A stretch of 64,000 nt of DNA from Adiantum capillus-veneris (Eukaryota; Streptophyta; Polypodiopsida; Polypodiales; Pteridaceae), in contig CM043963.1 of the NCBI GenBank assembly GCA_014529385.2, positions 69,706,912-69,770,911 on the forward strand, written 5' to 3'. The position numbers were made by a program, and so were the translations under genes. A model generated the notes under the pieces. It did no database searches and was not told the DNA's origin. It saw nothing but the letters and a program-made list of their open reading frames with translations. Numbering within the stretch: the stretch's first letter is position 1; every line of letters starts with the position of its first letter. This document shows positions 43,715-56,916 of this stretch, piece after piece.

Positions 43715-44778
43715 GATCGCCAACTAGAGATCATATGGGCAAGTTATGGGCCAATTAAGTTTTGTTGGCACTAGGAATGCGCCAGCTTGATCTCCTCACT
43801 AGGCATTCCATAAAGAGTCTTCTTAGCTTTGTTAAGGCTCTCTAGAAAAGTATGCAACATATGGGGTCAATCTAAATTGATGAATCGTCAATCGAGATTG
43901 TGGGTACCAAGACACACCCAATCAAAGCTGGGAGAAACTATCAGGGAGGTGGTAGCAGATGATTTTTGAGTTGGAGCGTTCCTTTTGAGGCCACAGCAAG
44001 GTTGGAATGCGGAGCAAGTAGGTGGAGTCGGAGTTTGGGATGTGAACTTTTGGCAGGGATTCAAAGCTTGTTTATAGGGTCAAGGATTTGGGAGCTGGAA
44101 GCTCTTCAAGGAGAATCAAAAAGCAACTTTTTGGGGGTGTTGAGGAGTTTTTTTAACCCCATGAGGGTGCAGTGAATAGGAAACTACCACATGGTGCCAT
44201 TTTGGTTTCATATGCATTGAGAGGATCCTAGAGGGAGTGGTATATATAATGCATATCAACACTCAATAGGAATGTATCAAGGGAGAAAGGGGAAAGCTCC
44301 ATGCCTCCCCCCCCGTGGTGGGTGCTGCTTGTGGGCTTGCGGGGCGGCCTGTGGTGGTGCTCGATGGCATTGTTGGTGGTCATTTTTATGCACGAAACTG
44401 GCTGGTGGTTAGTGGTGGTTCTAGAATTCCCATTGGGGCTTGTTATCATGGTGGGGGCCTACGGGCCTTAAGTTGAGGTTTGGAGCTAGCTTTTCGAGTG
44501 AGCTTTTCTTAGATATTGCTCAATTGACCAAATCTAGAAAAAAAACTCACTTTGGAAGCTTGCTCCAAAAAGCTCATTTCACAAAAAGTTTTTAGAGCCA
44601 GCTTTCTCGAGCGAGCATTTTTTTCTCTACCTCTTTCTCTCTCCCTCTCCCCTCTCTCTGTCTCCTCTATTTTACTCCCCTTTTGTGTCTCACTACCTAT
44701 CTCTATCTCTATTTCTCTCTATTTCCCACTCCTTCAATCTCTCTCTCTTGCTCTCTCCCTCCCCTCCCCTCCCCTTCC

Positions 44779-44860
<82 letters not shown>

Positions 44861-45445
44861 TACTAGGGATAGTGTGTTAATATCCTTGTGGTGTTTTTTA
44901 AAATGGGGACTATTTAACCTAAGGAGCCTTGGGTAAATTATTGGAGTAAAATCAGTAGGGATATTTTTAGAGGAGCCTTTAATAAAAACCTAACCATTAG
45001 TAGCTAATTAAAGCGCTATGAAGGAAGGCGGGCAGGGGCTTGCTCTATCATTTTTTTCCCTCTTCTAGACCTACTACAAGTCTGCAATACTGCATATTAC
45101 CTTCCTCTTTCCCATTCTCTCTTGCCCCTCTCTTATCTCTCCATCTTCGCCGTCTCCCGTTCTCTTATGAGATGTGGTTGTTGCAGGAACTAGGCCCGCC
45201 TCACTAACTCAGAAGGAATGCGGCCACTTAATGATGTGGTGCTGCTATATCATTTTTACCTTGAAGCTGGCCTGCCACACTACTGTAAAGGGAAATGGCC
45301 ATGGGCTCCTATCACTATAAAGGTGAGCGTTTTTTGCTCACTTAGCATTGGTACTGTGTGGCTTCTATGATTGTGTGAGTACTTGTGTGATTTGAGAGTG
45401 TGAGGTTTTCTTTCCACAAGGGTGTTAGGTTTAGTAATTGGCTAT
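43715..45445. other. no transposon core domain recognised; CT/AC microsatellite
   Basis: Sequence right of element A. It includes C-rich and GGTGG-rich stretches near 44,300 and a CT-rich block from 44,630. A (CT)n run at 44,784-44,820 is followed directly by (AC)n at 44,821-44,858. From about 45,050 there is pyrimidine-rich sequence and a TATAAAGG near 45,317 that could belong to the promoter of the candidate gene downstream. Confidence 0.5.
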
Positions 45446-47013
45446 ATGGCTAAAGGCAAGGATAAGCATACTATTGTAGAGTTGGCCGCGCCGATCTCCA
45501 TCTCAGGTGAGTTATGGACTACTATCCGATTGATGTGGTATGATTCATTTGATGCTATGGGTACCATTCCTCATACTTGTACTGTAATGTGACTTCTACT
45601 GAGATTTTTTTTGGCTATGGTTGGTTGGTTTATTTTCCTCTAGGAAATGCTTTCCTTTTATTCGTAAATCTTGAAGAAGTGTAATAGTGTGTATCGACGG
45701 ACTTGGTTTGTGATTGCCTGTCAAAATGTAGGGCTTGTTCTGTCGATACATATAAATGGTCTTGTCATTATCTTGGGTTGTTTCACATGGAAGGAAAGTA
45801 GCCTCCTACAATAATGGATGAATGATTTCTTAAAAAGCTTCAAACTTGGTAAAAGACACTATATGGTAATGCTGACCTACCTAGTGAGAATAATCATTGG
45901 CATGGCATGGGTACGAACCAGTCATAGGAATGGTCTTTTAATAAAAATCATTGAATAAACCTTTCCTCTTATAGTACTAGTTGATTGTTAACTTGAACCT
46001 TTGTCTTGATAAGATGATTGAAGTCCTACCTATTACTTGGTGATAGAACCTATAAAGTTAACCTACTGCATGACCTAGTAAATTTGGTTGATTTTTATTA
46101 ATTTACCACAGCAGGTATGCTTCTATTCGGTGATTCAGGGTTGGATATTGAGCTTACTAGTCTTGCTTAAATCTGGTCTATACCGTTTGTGTAGAGGGTG
46201 ATTCTAGGTTGGAAACTGAGCTTACCACGTGTGCTCAATTCTGGTCTCACTTAGCCATGATTTGGTGGTTGTGTACTGAGTTATGATTGATGGTGGCCAC
46301 AATGGTTATTCTACTATACCTATATAGAGGGGTTGATTGGTGTATGACCGTAAATAGTGGGGTAACCCACTTGCGGGGTAATAGACATTGGCCTGTATGG
46401 TCTAGTAATTCTACCGTGGTGGTTATACTAAGGTAATGTGACTCTGCTTGGTTATTGAGGGTTCCACTCTTGTTCAATTAAGTTCCATGCTATTGCATTT
46501 ATGGTTCTTGGGCATAACTGATTAAATTTGCCAAATGATTGGTTGGTTATAATGGATGGTGGCCGAATATAGCTATGGTTAGGATGGGTTGTGAATTATG
46601 GTAATTTTGGTTGTAAATTAAGCTGCTCATAAAGCCGTATATGGTCACGTATTACATAGAGGATATGGGCATTTGTGGCATACATCCTTGGCTTTTTTTG
46701 AACAAATAATGAATATCGGGTTTAACACTTACTACCTTACATATGGTCTCCGACTCCGACTAAATGGTGTTGGGAGTATTTACTAATTTCTTTTTATGTT
46801 ACATGTGACTCCAAGGTATAGATTGACTGCATGTATATTTATCACTGGCCCTGAAAAATAGCGGCTATTAATGCCAAACTATGTAAAGGCAAGAAACAAG
46901 AATATGTGGCCCACTCTGAGGCTAAATTGCCTCACAAAACTCGTCTCCGACCTTATCTCATGAGAGCTTGTAAAGCACAAGAGGCTCCAGTTGGTTGTCC
47001 ACCTTGTAATTGA
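45446..47013 (+). CDS. candidate two-exon small gene, 70 codons (unrecognised family)
   Basis: Exon 1, 45,446-45,506, encodes MAKGKDKHTIVELAAPISIS and ends CAG|GTGAGT, a consensus plant donor. Exon 2, 46,862-47,013, follows an AG and encodes a basic segment with INAKLCKGKKQEYVAHSEAK, LPHKTRLRPYLMRACKAQ and APVGCPPCN before TGA. The phase fits: 61 bases plus 152 give one open frame. The 1,355-bp intron is T- and G-rich, as in plants. The pairing of these exons is inference; the acceptor's pyrimidine tract is weak. I do not recognise the family. The protein is small, basic and Cys-containing near the C-terminus, with no signal peptide or membrane segment. It is the only candidate host gene here with clean gene structure. 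Confidence 0.4.
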
Positions 47014-47398
47014 AACCATCTCTAAATATATAACTAGATTTACCTTTCTTACTATATTTGTTTTTCTCTTTAAAAGAAGTTAAGTTGGGTGACATCTATA
47101 ACATCTGCGATACCCATGCATCACCTGCATATGGGACCAATTCTACCTGAAAGTTGTGTTGTTTCCATGGATGCACGTGAGAGTTACCTTCTCAACTATG
47201 GTTTTCAAAGTTCCTTGGATTGAAGATGGTGGATACATATATCTTCAGGCTCTTAACTCTTCTTGTACTTATTTATAAAGTCCATTTTGTACTATGAGTG
47301 GGAATTATACCACCTTCACTGGCATAGTTTCTTTGTAATTTGAAAGAATTCTTTGGTGTTTATGTGATATTGTTACTGGAACACAAACACACACAATT

Positions 47399-47478
<80 letters not shown>

Positions 47479-48372
47479 ACGCATAGAGCTCAAAATCCTA
47501 CTGCATCGCGTACAGACATGGCTATGCAAAGAGAGGAGCAGACAAGAGAGAAGACAAGGTAGATGAGAACACGAGCGGATACGCAAAATGAAAAAGAGAG
47601 TTTATCATTGGATTTCTCTTAAGCCTTTATAGGCACTTACAACATGTTCACACATGAGTGTCCATTGAAGTTGGGTTGATCCCAACAATTGCCTCCTTTA
47701 GTCAAACTTAGCATAATCTTCATGATGATTCCCCCTAGAACTAGACTCACACTCTCATGACACACAAAGTTTTAGGTTTACTCTCAACCAGGCTTTGGTA
47801 TACTCGTAAACCGTGATTTTCAGGTTTTCTCACCACCTAGTGCTACTACCGAGCTACCATCATGTGGGATTTTTGGTTTACACCCAAACCTTGGGTTTAG
47901 GTTTACTCGTAAACCTCATGAGAATTGGTTACAAAACAAGCTAGGGCTTTTCATAATCCACGAGGGAAGGTCCTACCACCGGTGTCATTGTACTCTTCAA
48001 GGTAGCGTCTAGTCCCATTTATATTTTCATCATTCTAAGAACTGGGTAGATGGATGTGAGGCTTCGGCCAATAAAAAGCCAAACATACTGACTTTGTGTG
48101 AACGACCACTTAGTCGATCGAAGTATTTTTAGATTATTATTTTTTGAATATATATATATATATATATATAACTTTGACTTGAAGAGCGTGATCTTTGACG
48201 TGCACTATAGAAAATTAAAGAAGCACTGTCGTTTTTTGCATGTTGTAGCTCCTCCGAGGTGATAGATAGCCATCATAAAATCAACATGAGGACATCCAAA
48301 AGTCCCGGCCTTCGTCCACTTATGGTGTTGTGTCCCAGTTCCACCTTTCTTGAGCTATGGGCAGCACCAATG

Positions 48373-48403
<31 letters not shown>

Positions 48404-49345
48404 GCATGGACAACTAGGAGTCCTGCTTTATCGAGAGGCGCACACACATGCTGTAGACACAAAAGAGGGTAGTACCTAGGACAAAAAAATTCATGGGCTC
48501 GAAAGCAAAGCATTGCCTAGAACAATAGATCTATAGAATTGATGTGTTAGGAAGCAAAGGAAATGGCGTGTTGTGTGTGTAGCACAAAGGAGAGCGCCAA
48601 GAGAGGTAAGCCCTTTGGCTATGGAAAATGCTCTCTGCATATCCTGATTAAGTTGTTGTACCTGACTAGTTAGCTCCTATTAAATTAATAGAAGCTTTGG
48701 AGCATCTTCCTAGGCTCTTTGCAATTTATCTTCAGCATTTCTAAAGTTGTTGCATGTTCACCGATGTGTAGACAAGGCCCCCTTTGGGCGGTTGGTGGAG
48801 GAGGAGGAGGCGAAGGTGATAGGGCTGCAAGGCAAGATTACCGTGTAGAGGATACCACCTTGGGATGGGAGGAAGAGCTACGGTAGACGACCAACGATCA
48901 TGGCTAGGGAGGACAAACTGCAGTCGATAGTGGCCGTTGTAGCACTACACGTGAACCAAGGCATTCTGCGGCCCAACTTGCCACTTCTCTCTCGCCACTT
49001 CTGAGACACTTGTGTCGTGCTCACAACAACAATGATCTCATGTGCATCCTATCCTTCAATGGATCCCCTCCCCGTTTATTGCAGGACCACATTTTGTTAA
49101 TTTGTACTTTTGTCGTTTCTTAATACATAGAGGGTACACAATACATGTACATTTGATTTGTCTCATAGGCCCGAACTGTGGCCTTGACTAATAGAGGTGA
49201 AAGAAAATTTCTTTTTTTCTTTTTTTGTCTCTATGTGTGGGCTACTTTAACCATGCACCAAGCTTTAGGCAGTCCATAGGTCACAACCTAGAAGAACATT
49301 GTAAAAATTTATTAGGCGGGAGGTTGAGGCCTGCCCCCCCCCCCC

Positions 49346-49385
<40 letters not shown>

Positions 49386-49730
49386 TCTTGCACTAATTAC
49401 CATGCCCTTCATACTTTTGGTCAATCAACAACTCACAACATGGAACAACCATGCAAAAGAAATTCTTTGGAGGGTGGTGATGGCAGCGTAGGGTCAATTA
49501 GCTTCAAGCTTTTGGGCCAAGAGGTGAAGCAATGGACTAGTTTTCACAAGCAAGGAGATTCCAAACGAGTGGATGGCATATCTTAAGTTGTACATGTTAT
49601 TGCTCATATGCCTAACAAGGATAGCAAGATGCATACTTTTCCCAATCGTGATGCATGGTAAGACTAAGGTGTGGTTTTAAGCATTGGAAGGCAAGCGGGG
49701 GCATGCTTGGCCGGCTCTACGGGCACAATT
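47014..49730. other. non-coding region with several microsatellites
   Basis: No protein domain recognised. It holds (CT)n at about 47,402-47,468 followed by GCGCGCGCGC, (TA)n at about 48,150-48,171, (CA)n at about 48,376-48,402, a run of about 14 C ending at 49,346, and (GT)n at about 49,347-49,384. The first 300 bp may be the 3' untranslated region of the candidate gene. The stretch 47,660-47,950 resembles flanking or LTR sequence of a plant copia element, but I could not find a second copy. Confidence 0.5.
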
Positions 49731-49937
49731 TGTTGGAATTAGGGTTTGGAGAAGACGAAGGAAGCTCAAGGCACACAACGGAGAGAGTTTTACATGGTGT
49801 GCTATGAAAAGATAGATAGCCCTAGAGTGATGGGCATATATACAATGCACGGGGGAGAAAACCTCCTAAAGAGGGAAAAAATGCCCCAGCGGTCCTAGTG
49901 TGTTCACACACATCACTACCACATGTATATGGTAGCA
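49731..49937 (-). repeat. element G (Ty1/copia), 3' LTR
   Basis: About 207 bp: TGTTGGAATTAGGGTTTGG ... TATGGTAGCA on the + strand (TG...CA). Next to it on the internal side is a purine tract (TTTAGGGGGGATT on the minus strand), the usual plus-strand primer. The partner LTR is not in the window because G's other end is cut by element H. Confidence 0.7.
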
Positions 49938-52900
49938 AATCCCCCCTAAAGTGATGCGGTGAATGAGAGCTGGCACATGAGTAAAGGGAAGTGCCATGTC
50001 TTGAGGACATGATTAGTCCACAAAGGGGAGTAAGCCCAAAGATTTGTGGAAAGCTTTGAGCTTCTCACAAGACAATGCCTTTGTGAAAAGATCTACAAGG
50101 TTGTCCTGTGTTGGCACGTAAGCCAAGATAATCTCTCCTGCTGAGAGCCTCTACCTGGCGTAGTGGTAATGCACCTCAATGTGCTTTGTACGAGCATGAA
50201 AAACTGGGTTCCTCTCGCAACTTCCAATGCGCTCTGACTGTCAGTGTAGACAGTGTTGGTAGTGTCTTGTCCAACACCCAAATCATCCATAAGGCATCTG
50301 AGCCATACACACTCAACCGTAGCTGTGAAGATTTCCCTGTACTCAGCCTCACAATCAGAAGTGGTCATAGTAGGTTGCTTCTTGCTCAACCATGATATAC
50401 ATGAACTACCAAGCATGAAACAAAAACCACATGTGGACACGTGCATGTCAAAACAATCGCCCAATCTGAGTCCAAAAAAGCATATAAGTCTGGCGGTAAT
50501 GATCCCCCTCTTGGGATAAAATAAGCCAAGATGTAAAGTGCCACTAAGGTAGGAGAAAATCCTCTTGATAGCCTGCCAATGCTTAGACCCTGGGCTGTGC
50601 TTAAATCTGTTGACCTATGAGACTGCAAACTGAATATCCGGCCTTGTGTTGCATACATAAATGAGTCATCCAATAGTAGTTTGGTAAAGAGTGACATTTG
50701 TAGAATCACCAGCATCATGAAGACTCAATTTCAAACTTGTTTCCATGGGAGTGGCAATAGGTTTGCAATCCTTAAGTCCAAACTTACATAGCAATGTCTC
50801 TATGTAACTTTTTTGACACAAGGCAATACCACCATCACACTGCTTAAACTGTATACCCAAGTAGTGATGCAAAAGTCCCAAATCTTTCATCTTGAAAGTA
50901 GCATTGAAATCAGCCTTAAATTCAGCAATATGTCTCTCATTTGGTCGAGTGATTAGAAAATCATCTACATAAATAACCACAATGAGAAGTACATTACCCT
51001 CACGCTTTACATACAATGTGCTTTCTGTTGGACTGTTACAAAAGCCTTGTTTGACCAAATGAGTGTCAGCTTTCTCATACCAAGCACAAGGAGATTGCTT
51101 CAACCCATACAAAGCCTTCTTACATCTGCACACTTTGTCCTCTTATCCTTTCTTGACAAAACCAAGAGGTTGCATTACATAAACTTTCTCAAATATGTCA
51201 CCATTCAAGAAAGAAGTAACAATGTCTAATTGATGTACATCCCAACCAAAATGAGCTGCCAATGCACATAGAAAACACACAGTAGTCATACGACAAGTGG
51301 GAGCAAAAGTCTCTTCATAATCTATGCCTTTTTGCTATGCATAACCTTTTGCAACAAGTCGAGCCTTATGGCGATCGATTTCACCATCCGGCTTGCGTTT
51401 CAACTTGTACCAATGTCTTGTTTGCCAGGAGGCAAATCACATAAAGTCCATGTGTCATATTCTATAAGTGCATCATATTTTGATTGCATGGCAGTCATCC
51501 AATTTTTTGAATTTTGTGCTTCATCAAAAGATAGAGGTTCCTCAACATCATGTAAGCTAGACACAACCAAAGTATAATGATCTGATGCATAAGATGCATG
51601 GCGAGTGCCTGAATGAGTATGCCTAGACAAAGGTGCATGCCTAGACAAAGGTGAATGAGTATGCCTAGACAAAGGTGCATGCAATTTACTATCATGCAAT
51701 GTATGCACCAGCCATTTTGGCATACCTCTAGCCTACTCATTTTCAGCCCTTTCCTCATCAAGTACATCATGTACATCTGCATCAGTAATAGGCTAATCTG
51801 TAACATTTTCAAAAACCCCCATAGGCTATACATTCGCCTCATTGGAATTTACATTCGAACTTCCACCACTAAAAAGGGGCAACAAAGTGTCATAAATGTC
51901 CTGTGAGTTTATATTACTGTCTCTAGTACATGACATCAAGGGATGAATAGAATCTTCCACAAACACTACATCTCGTGAAACCAAAATATGCTTTGTTTAT
52001 GGATGATACAACCTGTAACCTTTTCTTTCAGCACTATAACCAACAAAAATACATTTGACAACCTTATCATCCAATTTTCTGTATTGTGTTTGGGACACCA
52101 AAGCATATGCCAAACAACCAAAAACACGCATGTGCTCAATAGAAGGTTTTCTGCCATGCCATGCTTCATATGGAGTAATAGACTGCAAAGATTTGTAGGA
52201 CACCTATTCAGTACATAAGTGGCACACATGATGGCCTCAAGCCAAAAAGAATGCAGCAAACCTTGACTTTTGACCATACATAGTGCCATTTTCGTAAGTG
52301 ACACCTGCTTTTCCTCTCAGCAACACCATTTTGCTGAGGTGTATAAGGCACTGTACATTGGTGTTTTATCCCACGACTAGCCAGAAATGCATTAAATTCA
52401 TGAGACATATACTCCCCCCCTCGATCGGAACAGAGGGTGCCCATAGTACATCTCGAGAAATTTTCAGCCATAGCGAAAAATTGTTTGAAGCACATAAAAA
52501 CTTTGGACTTCACTTCAAGCGGAAATACCCATGCATGCCTAGAGTAAACATTGAATGAAAGTCATGAAGTAAAGGTAATTTCCCAAGGACGAAGTTTGCT
52601 TGGCACCACAAACATCATTATGCACAAGCTGCAACCTGCATGTGGTCCTAACTGAACCATCCTCTGGAAACTTCAAATGATGCATCTTACCCAAAATACA
52701 ACCTTCACAAACATGTTTGGCATGTGCTTCAAGAGGTGGCAAAGAAGCAACCATATCAAATTTTGCAAACGCAGCAAACTGACAAAATTCAGATGATCAA
52801 AACGTGCATGCCAAAGTTTTGCATCTGAAATAGCCCTTGAATCTGCAACTGCATTTGTAAAATTTTTTCCACACTTGTCATACAAAGTGAGATTATACAG

Positions 52901-53183
52901 GCCACAACACAAAAGGCCAGATGCAGCAATTTCATCACCAAAATCAAGATCATGAACTGTACATCTGTCATCCACAAATTTGACTACAAGTCCAAGTTTA
53001 GCAAGTGCAGATACAGACAAAAGATTCTTCTTGATCCTAGGTACATAAAGTGTATCAACGAGTGTGAAAGAACTTCCATTTATAGTAGTAACCACAATCT
53101 TTCCAACTCCATGAACCGGATAAGAGGCATCGTTGGCACAAGTGACTGAATTCCCATGAGGGGCAGACTCGAGAGAGGTGAAC
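49938..53183 (-). pseudogene. element G (Ty1/copia) pol: integrase, RT, RNase H
   Basis: Minus strand, in order: the protease-integrase linker with YVPRIKKNLLSVSALAKLG and the GAG-pre-integrase motif WHARFDHLNFVSL (53,191-52,673); integrase core with LVHNDVCGA (Asp), LCSDRGGEYMSHEF (Asp) and YTPQQNGVAERKSR (Glu) (52,700-52,000); a broken linker; RT with KALYGLKQSPCAWYEK and IYVDDFLITRPNE (51,133-50,666); RNase H with SDCEAEYREIFTATVE and YTDSQSALEV (50,464-50,170). The tail NLVDLFTKALSCEKL ends near 50,020. The order integrase before RT identifies Ty1/copia. Several frameshifts and stops. Confidence 0.88.
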
Positions 53184-54560
53184 TGTAACATTTAATGGCC
53201 TAGTAACTTGTGTGTAGCGGAAAATAGCATGAACATAGTGAGCATTTCATAAGAATAGATTCCTAATGAGCATAACAAGAGTGCTTGGGTGGAGAGAGCA
53301 ACAAAAAGCATAAAACCTAGTTAGATAGGCATGAACAATACTTCAAAAGAGAGAGATTAAACTATTGACAACATTTGAGGACCGGATTTATATGGAGCCG
53401 GTCCCCCCTCCAAAAGGCTTTGTATTATAGGTTTCCCCCATCAAGGGAGACATTTTACAATATAATTCTCTGTGTTCCTTCAATAACTAGCTAGTGTAAA
53501 GATGATGGAAGCTTCAAGCACTAGCAAACACTTTAAAGCACAACATCAATTCCCTCACGGTCTCAAACCCAAGACCTCACACACCTTCGAAGATGGTGAG
53601 AGCTAGCGGGGTATGAGAGTAGATTGAGAGGAAGAAGGAGTATTATTATGATAAAGATGTACATCTCCTCACATAATCACTCATATTAGCATAGCATAGC
53701 TTACTAATTAGCACGGTAGAGGAGATGAGCATGCATTGAAGCTTGGCTCTTGGTTGGATTTGCATCACAAAGCCAAGAGTTGTTGGTGTAGGCCACCCTT
53801 CTCACAAGCTTGGAGTAGGTGTTAAGCTTTCCATTAAATCTTGGGAAAGAAAGAGAGAGAGTCTTCTTCCTTCACCCATGAGCTAGTGTGAGTGTGTGTG
53901 GAATAATGCCTTGAGAAATTCAGCCCAAGCCAGTTGAATGCTCATTGGACCCCTTGAGAGACTGTCCAATAGTCTTTTAGAGACATTAATTCTTATTGGT
54001 TTTTCTATTAAGTGTTGTTAAATTAATTAAACTAGATTTACTCTAGCCTTATTTTCATTGGTCCACCTCCATGGCCGTCCAATAGGATTTGGGTGCACCT
54101 TGTGGGCATCTGGCCTAGGGAGCTGACATGTGTCCCTCTTTCCCTTTGTGTACAGGGAGTTTGTGAGTGTGTGTGTGTGTGTGTTTCTCTCTCATTCCCT
54201 ACTTGCAAGGCTCGCCCCCTCCTGTGTAGACTCATGAAGACTTTTTGTACACACACAAAGCATCCAATATTCCTAAGCTTTGACCATTGGACACAACCTT
54301 TGATTTTTGAACCTTAGCATTTTGGAAGTCTTAATGGAATGAACCTTAGGGTCTTTAAAGCCCATTGTTGCACATTGCTCTTTTGTAGATGGCCCCCCCT
54401 TTGGATCCCTATTTTCCCTCTTGTGGATCCCTACTGTGGCCGGCGATCTACTAGCTTAACCAATATTCTAGCTTTTTCTCCCCTGGTATTTCCCCATATT
54501 AAATGATTAGTTTAACATGAGAAAATCATTTAGGAGAATTAGATATTAGTTAATATGACA
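53184..54560 (-). repeat. element E2, 3' LTR
   Basis: 1,377 bp, starting TGTAACATTTAATGGCC and ending TTAATATGACA on the + strand; the reverse complement of the element A LTR type, with some internal deletions. The 5 bases before it, TGAAC (53,179-53,183), are repeated after the other end of E2. Confidence 0.93.
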
Positions 54561-54961
54561 TTACCTCTCTCTTGAAATTATACTCGTCCTTGACTATGGG
54601 GTAGAGAAGATAAAGCCTATTCATTAGTCCTTTTTCTAGAGGGTATAGGATCCCTATCTTACCCGACGACATCATTCCAGAATGGATGACTAATCCATTT
54701 GGCACTTGAGAGCCTAAGCTGCCGCAAGTATGTCTTCACATTAGTCCTATCAATCTTCCATAGTAGAGTGACAAGCTCTATGTCGTGGTTGGGAGACGTC
54801 GTCTCCACAAACTTGATTCTAAGCATGCATACTACTTCATATTTGTGCACAATAAAGAAAAAGAGAGTCTTATAAGACAAAAACTTTGTTCATTTTAAAC
54901 ATTTGTACATTTGCTTACTCTAGGGAAGCATTGTAAGCATTGACAAGGTTTAGGTTATCCT

Positions 54962-54965
54962 TTAA
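54962..54965. other. unoccupied TTAA site matching the MITE insertion in element A
   Basis: On the minus strand GGCATACAATTAAAGGATAA is continuous here. In element A, GGAATACAATTAA lies left of the MITE and TTAAAGGATAACC lies right of it. Confidence 0.9.
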
Positions 54966-55226
54966 TTGTATGCCTTGCATCCATCTAGCATCTAATTCTT
55001 AAAATTAGTAAGATATCGTCGGATAGTCTTACCACCTCTCAATACCTTATCTTCATGTCGGAGAATGTACTCGGGCTGGAGCACCTCTTCTTGGTCCTCG
55101 ATCTCCGGTGGGTCTTCAATAGTTGGTTCTTGAGGTGGCTCGTAGGATCACATGAAAATCATTGTGTCTGAGCCAATGGTTGGGCAACTTGAGTTGATAG
55201 GCCATCTCATTGATTGGCCTAAGAAT
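54966..55226 (-). pseudogene. element E2 pol C-terminus with a chromodomain-like start
   Basis: On the minus strand one frame reads SYEPPQEPTIEDPPEIED and then EVLQPEYILRHEDKVLRG and RRYLTNFKN before a stop at about 54,987. That pattern is the beginning of the chromodomain found at the C-terminus of chromovirus-type gypsy integrases, which helps target heterochromatin. It is cut short, so a working chromodomain is unlikely. This segment has been lost from element A. Confidence 0.5.
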
Positions 55227-56026
55227 CTAGAAGGGACCATAATACCTTTTTGCTAACTTAGCATAGTACTTTTGGTGTCCCATAGGATTCATGCCCATGG
55301 TGTGCCTTAATCGAGCTTTGGGAAATTTAATCACGAACCAATCATTTTCCTTAAAGGCTTGGGCTCTTATGTGAGCAGCTTTTCCCATGAAAGGATGTAC
55401 AGTGTTATTGTAGGCATACTCCACTAAGGGTAAGTACTTCTCCCATTGGGACCTTTGATCTACTTCTCTTACATAGGCTTTTAGTAGATCAAGAATTGTT
55501 AGGTTAGCTATTTCACTTTGGTCATCCGTTTGCGGGTGATAGGCCGAAGAGAAGTTTAGCCATGTTCCTAAATTCTCAAAGAGACCCTTCCAAAAATTAC
55601 TAGTCATTCTAGGATCTCTATCCAACACTATGGAATTGGCAAGCCATGGTACTTGAAGATTTGTGAGATGAAGAGGGTTTCCATTTGATGGGCTTTGATA
55701 GTCTTTTTGACAAGTATAAAATGAGCTTGTTTATTGAACCTGTCTATTATCGTCCATATTCCTGTATTCTTATGGATAGACTTAGGCAATCCAAAGATAA
55801 AATCCATGGACATGCTCTCCCATGGTGAATTAGGGATTGGCAATGGTTGAAGCAATCCAGGTTTCTTCCCTCTACCAAACTTTGTCTTTTGGCATACCAC
55901 ACATTTAGAAACATACTCTTGTATGTTTGCTTTCATGGTAGGCCAATAGAAATATGTTTCAATCCCTTTTAGGGTAGACTGAATCCTTCTATGTCCCGCA
56001 TAAGGAGGAGCATGAGATTCATACAT
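55227..56026 (-). pseudogene. element E2 integrase
   Basis: Two adjoining frames. 56,026-55,628: SHAPPYAGHRRIQSTLKGIE, CVVCQKTKFGRGKK (C-x2-C), SMDFIFGLPKSIHKN (first Asp). 55,628-55,227: LDRDPRMTSNFWKGL (second Asp), HPQTDDQSEIANLT (Glu). After GKAAHIRAQAFKEN the sequence jumps: the part of element A with PFQVIEGRSKSPLLLKVHG is missing. The zinc-binding Cys pair, damaged in A, is intact here. Confidence 0.87.
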
Positions 56027-56199
56027 TACTTTCTCACGTAGTGAGGTAGTAACTCATACTCTATTGCCATAGTGAAGATAACCATCTTGTAAAGTAAATG
56101 GTTCCTCTTTCTTCCCTAGTGAAAGGTCTGAAATCACACCTCTAAAATCGGGATCAATAGCATACTCATCTATCATAGAAGATAGATCATTGTGAGTGC

Positions 56200-56900
56200 G
56201 AGTATGGAAACTGCATTCACTCTCGGCCATCTTGAGAGTGCATCGGATACTTGATTATGCTTGCCAGTAATGTGAGAAATACAAAAATGAAATTGCAAAA
56301 GGAAATTTTCCCACCTCATTTGCTTGTCGGAGAGCTTGGTCTATTTCATGAAGTACTTAAGACTTTGGTGATCCGTCCGCAGAATGAAAGGAGTCCCCAA
56401 TAGATAGTGCTTCCATGAGTTTAAGGCATGTAGAACTGCGAGGATTTTCTTTTCGTATATTCCTAGAGCTTGCTCAAAAGGGTCGAGCTATGACTTTCAT
56501 AGGCTATGGCGTACCCTTCTTGGAGCAAAACAGCTCCAAGGAAATCACCACAAGTGTCACATTGGATCTCAAATGGCTTTGAGAGATCTGGCGGTGTAAG
56601 CACAGGTTGAGAGATAAACTTTTCTTTAAGATTTTTGAAAGCATTGTTCTGCTTGGTAGACCATGTATACCTAACGTTTTTCTTTGCTAGGTCATGTAAT
56701 GGTCCTGCTATTAATGAGAACTTTTCTATGAAGCGTCTATAGTATGCACACATACCTGTAAAGATTCTTAGTTCATGAAGTTTCCTTGATTTAGGCCATC
56801 CATTTATTACCTCTAACTTTGAGGGATCCATTTGGATACCATCTTGAGAGATAATGCGACCTAAATACTGAATATTTTGTAAGAAAAGAACAGTTTTCTT
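56200..56900 (-). pseudogene. element E2 RT thumb and RNase H (RT palm deleted)
   Basis: 56,831-56,463 holds MDPSKLEVINGWPKSRKLHE, YYRRFIEKFSLIAGPLHDLA, PPDLSKPFEIQCDTCGDFLG and AIAYES. The later RNase H (YEKKILAVLHAL-type, then HITGKHNQVSDAL-type) continues in broken frames to about 56,200. Just upstream at 56,900-56,920 a short RT piece (ENKLYIH region) joins directly to protease-region sequence. The whole palm with YVDD, present in A at 32,800-33,380, is absent. Confidence 0.82.
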
Positions 56901-56916
56901 TCAATGAATATAAAGT

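Noticed and set aside
46247-46477. 76-codon minus ORF inside the proposed intron
   Set aside because: No recognised domain, and it lies in T/G-rich intron-like sequence.
49225-49586. ORFs near the poly-C and (GT)n block
   Set aside because: Core is simple-sequence translation; no domain in the flanks.
54093-54317. ORF in LTR of E2 with Cys/Val repeats
   Set aside because: It translates the (GT)n microsatellite inside the LTR.
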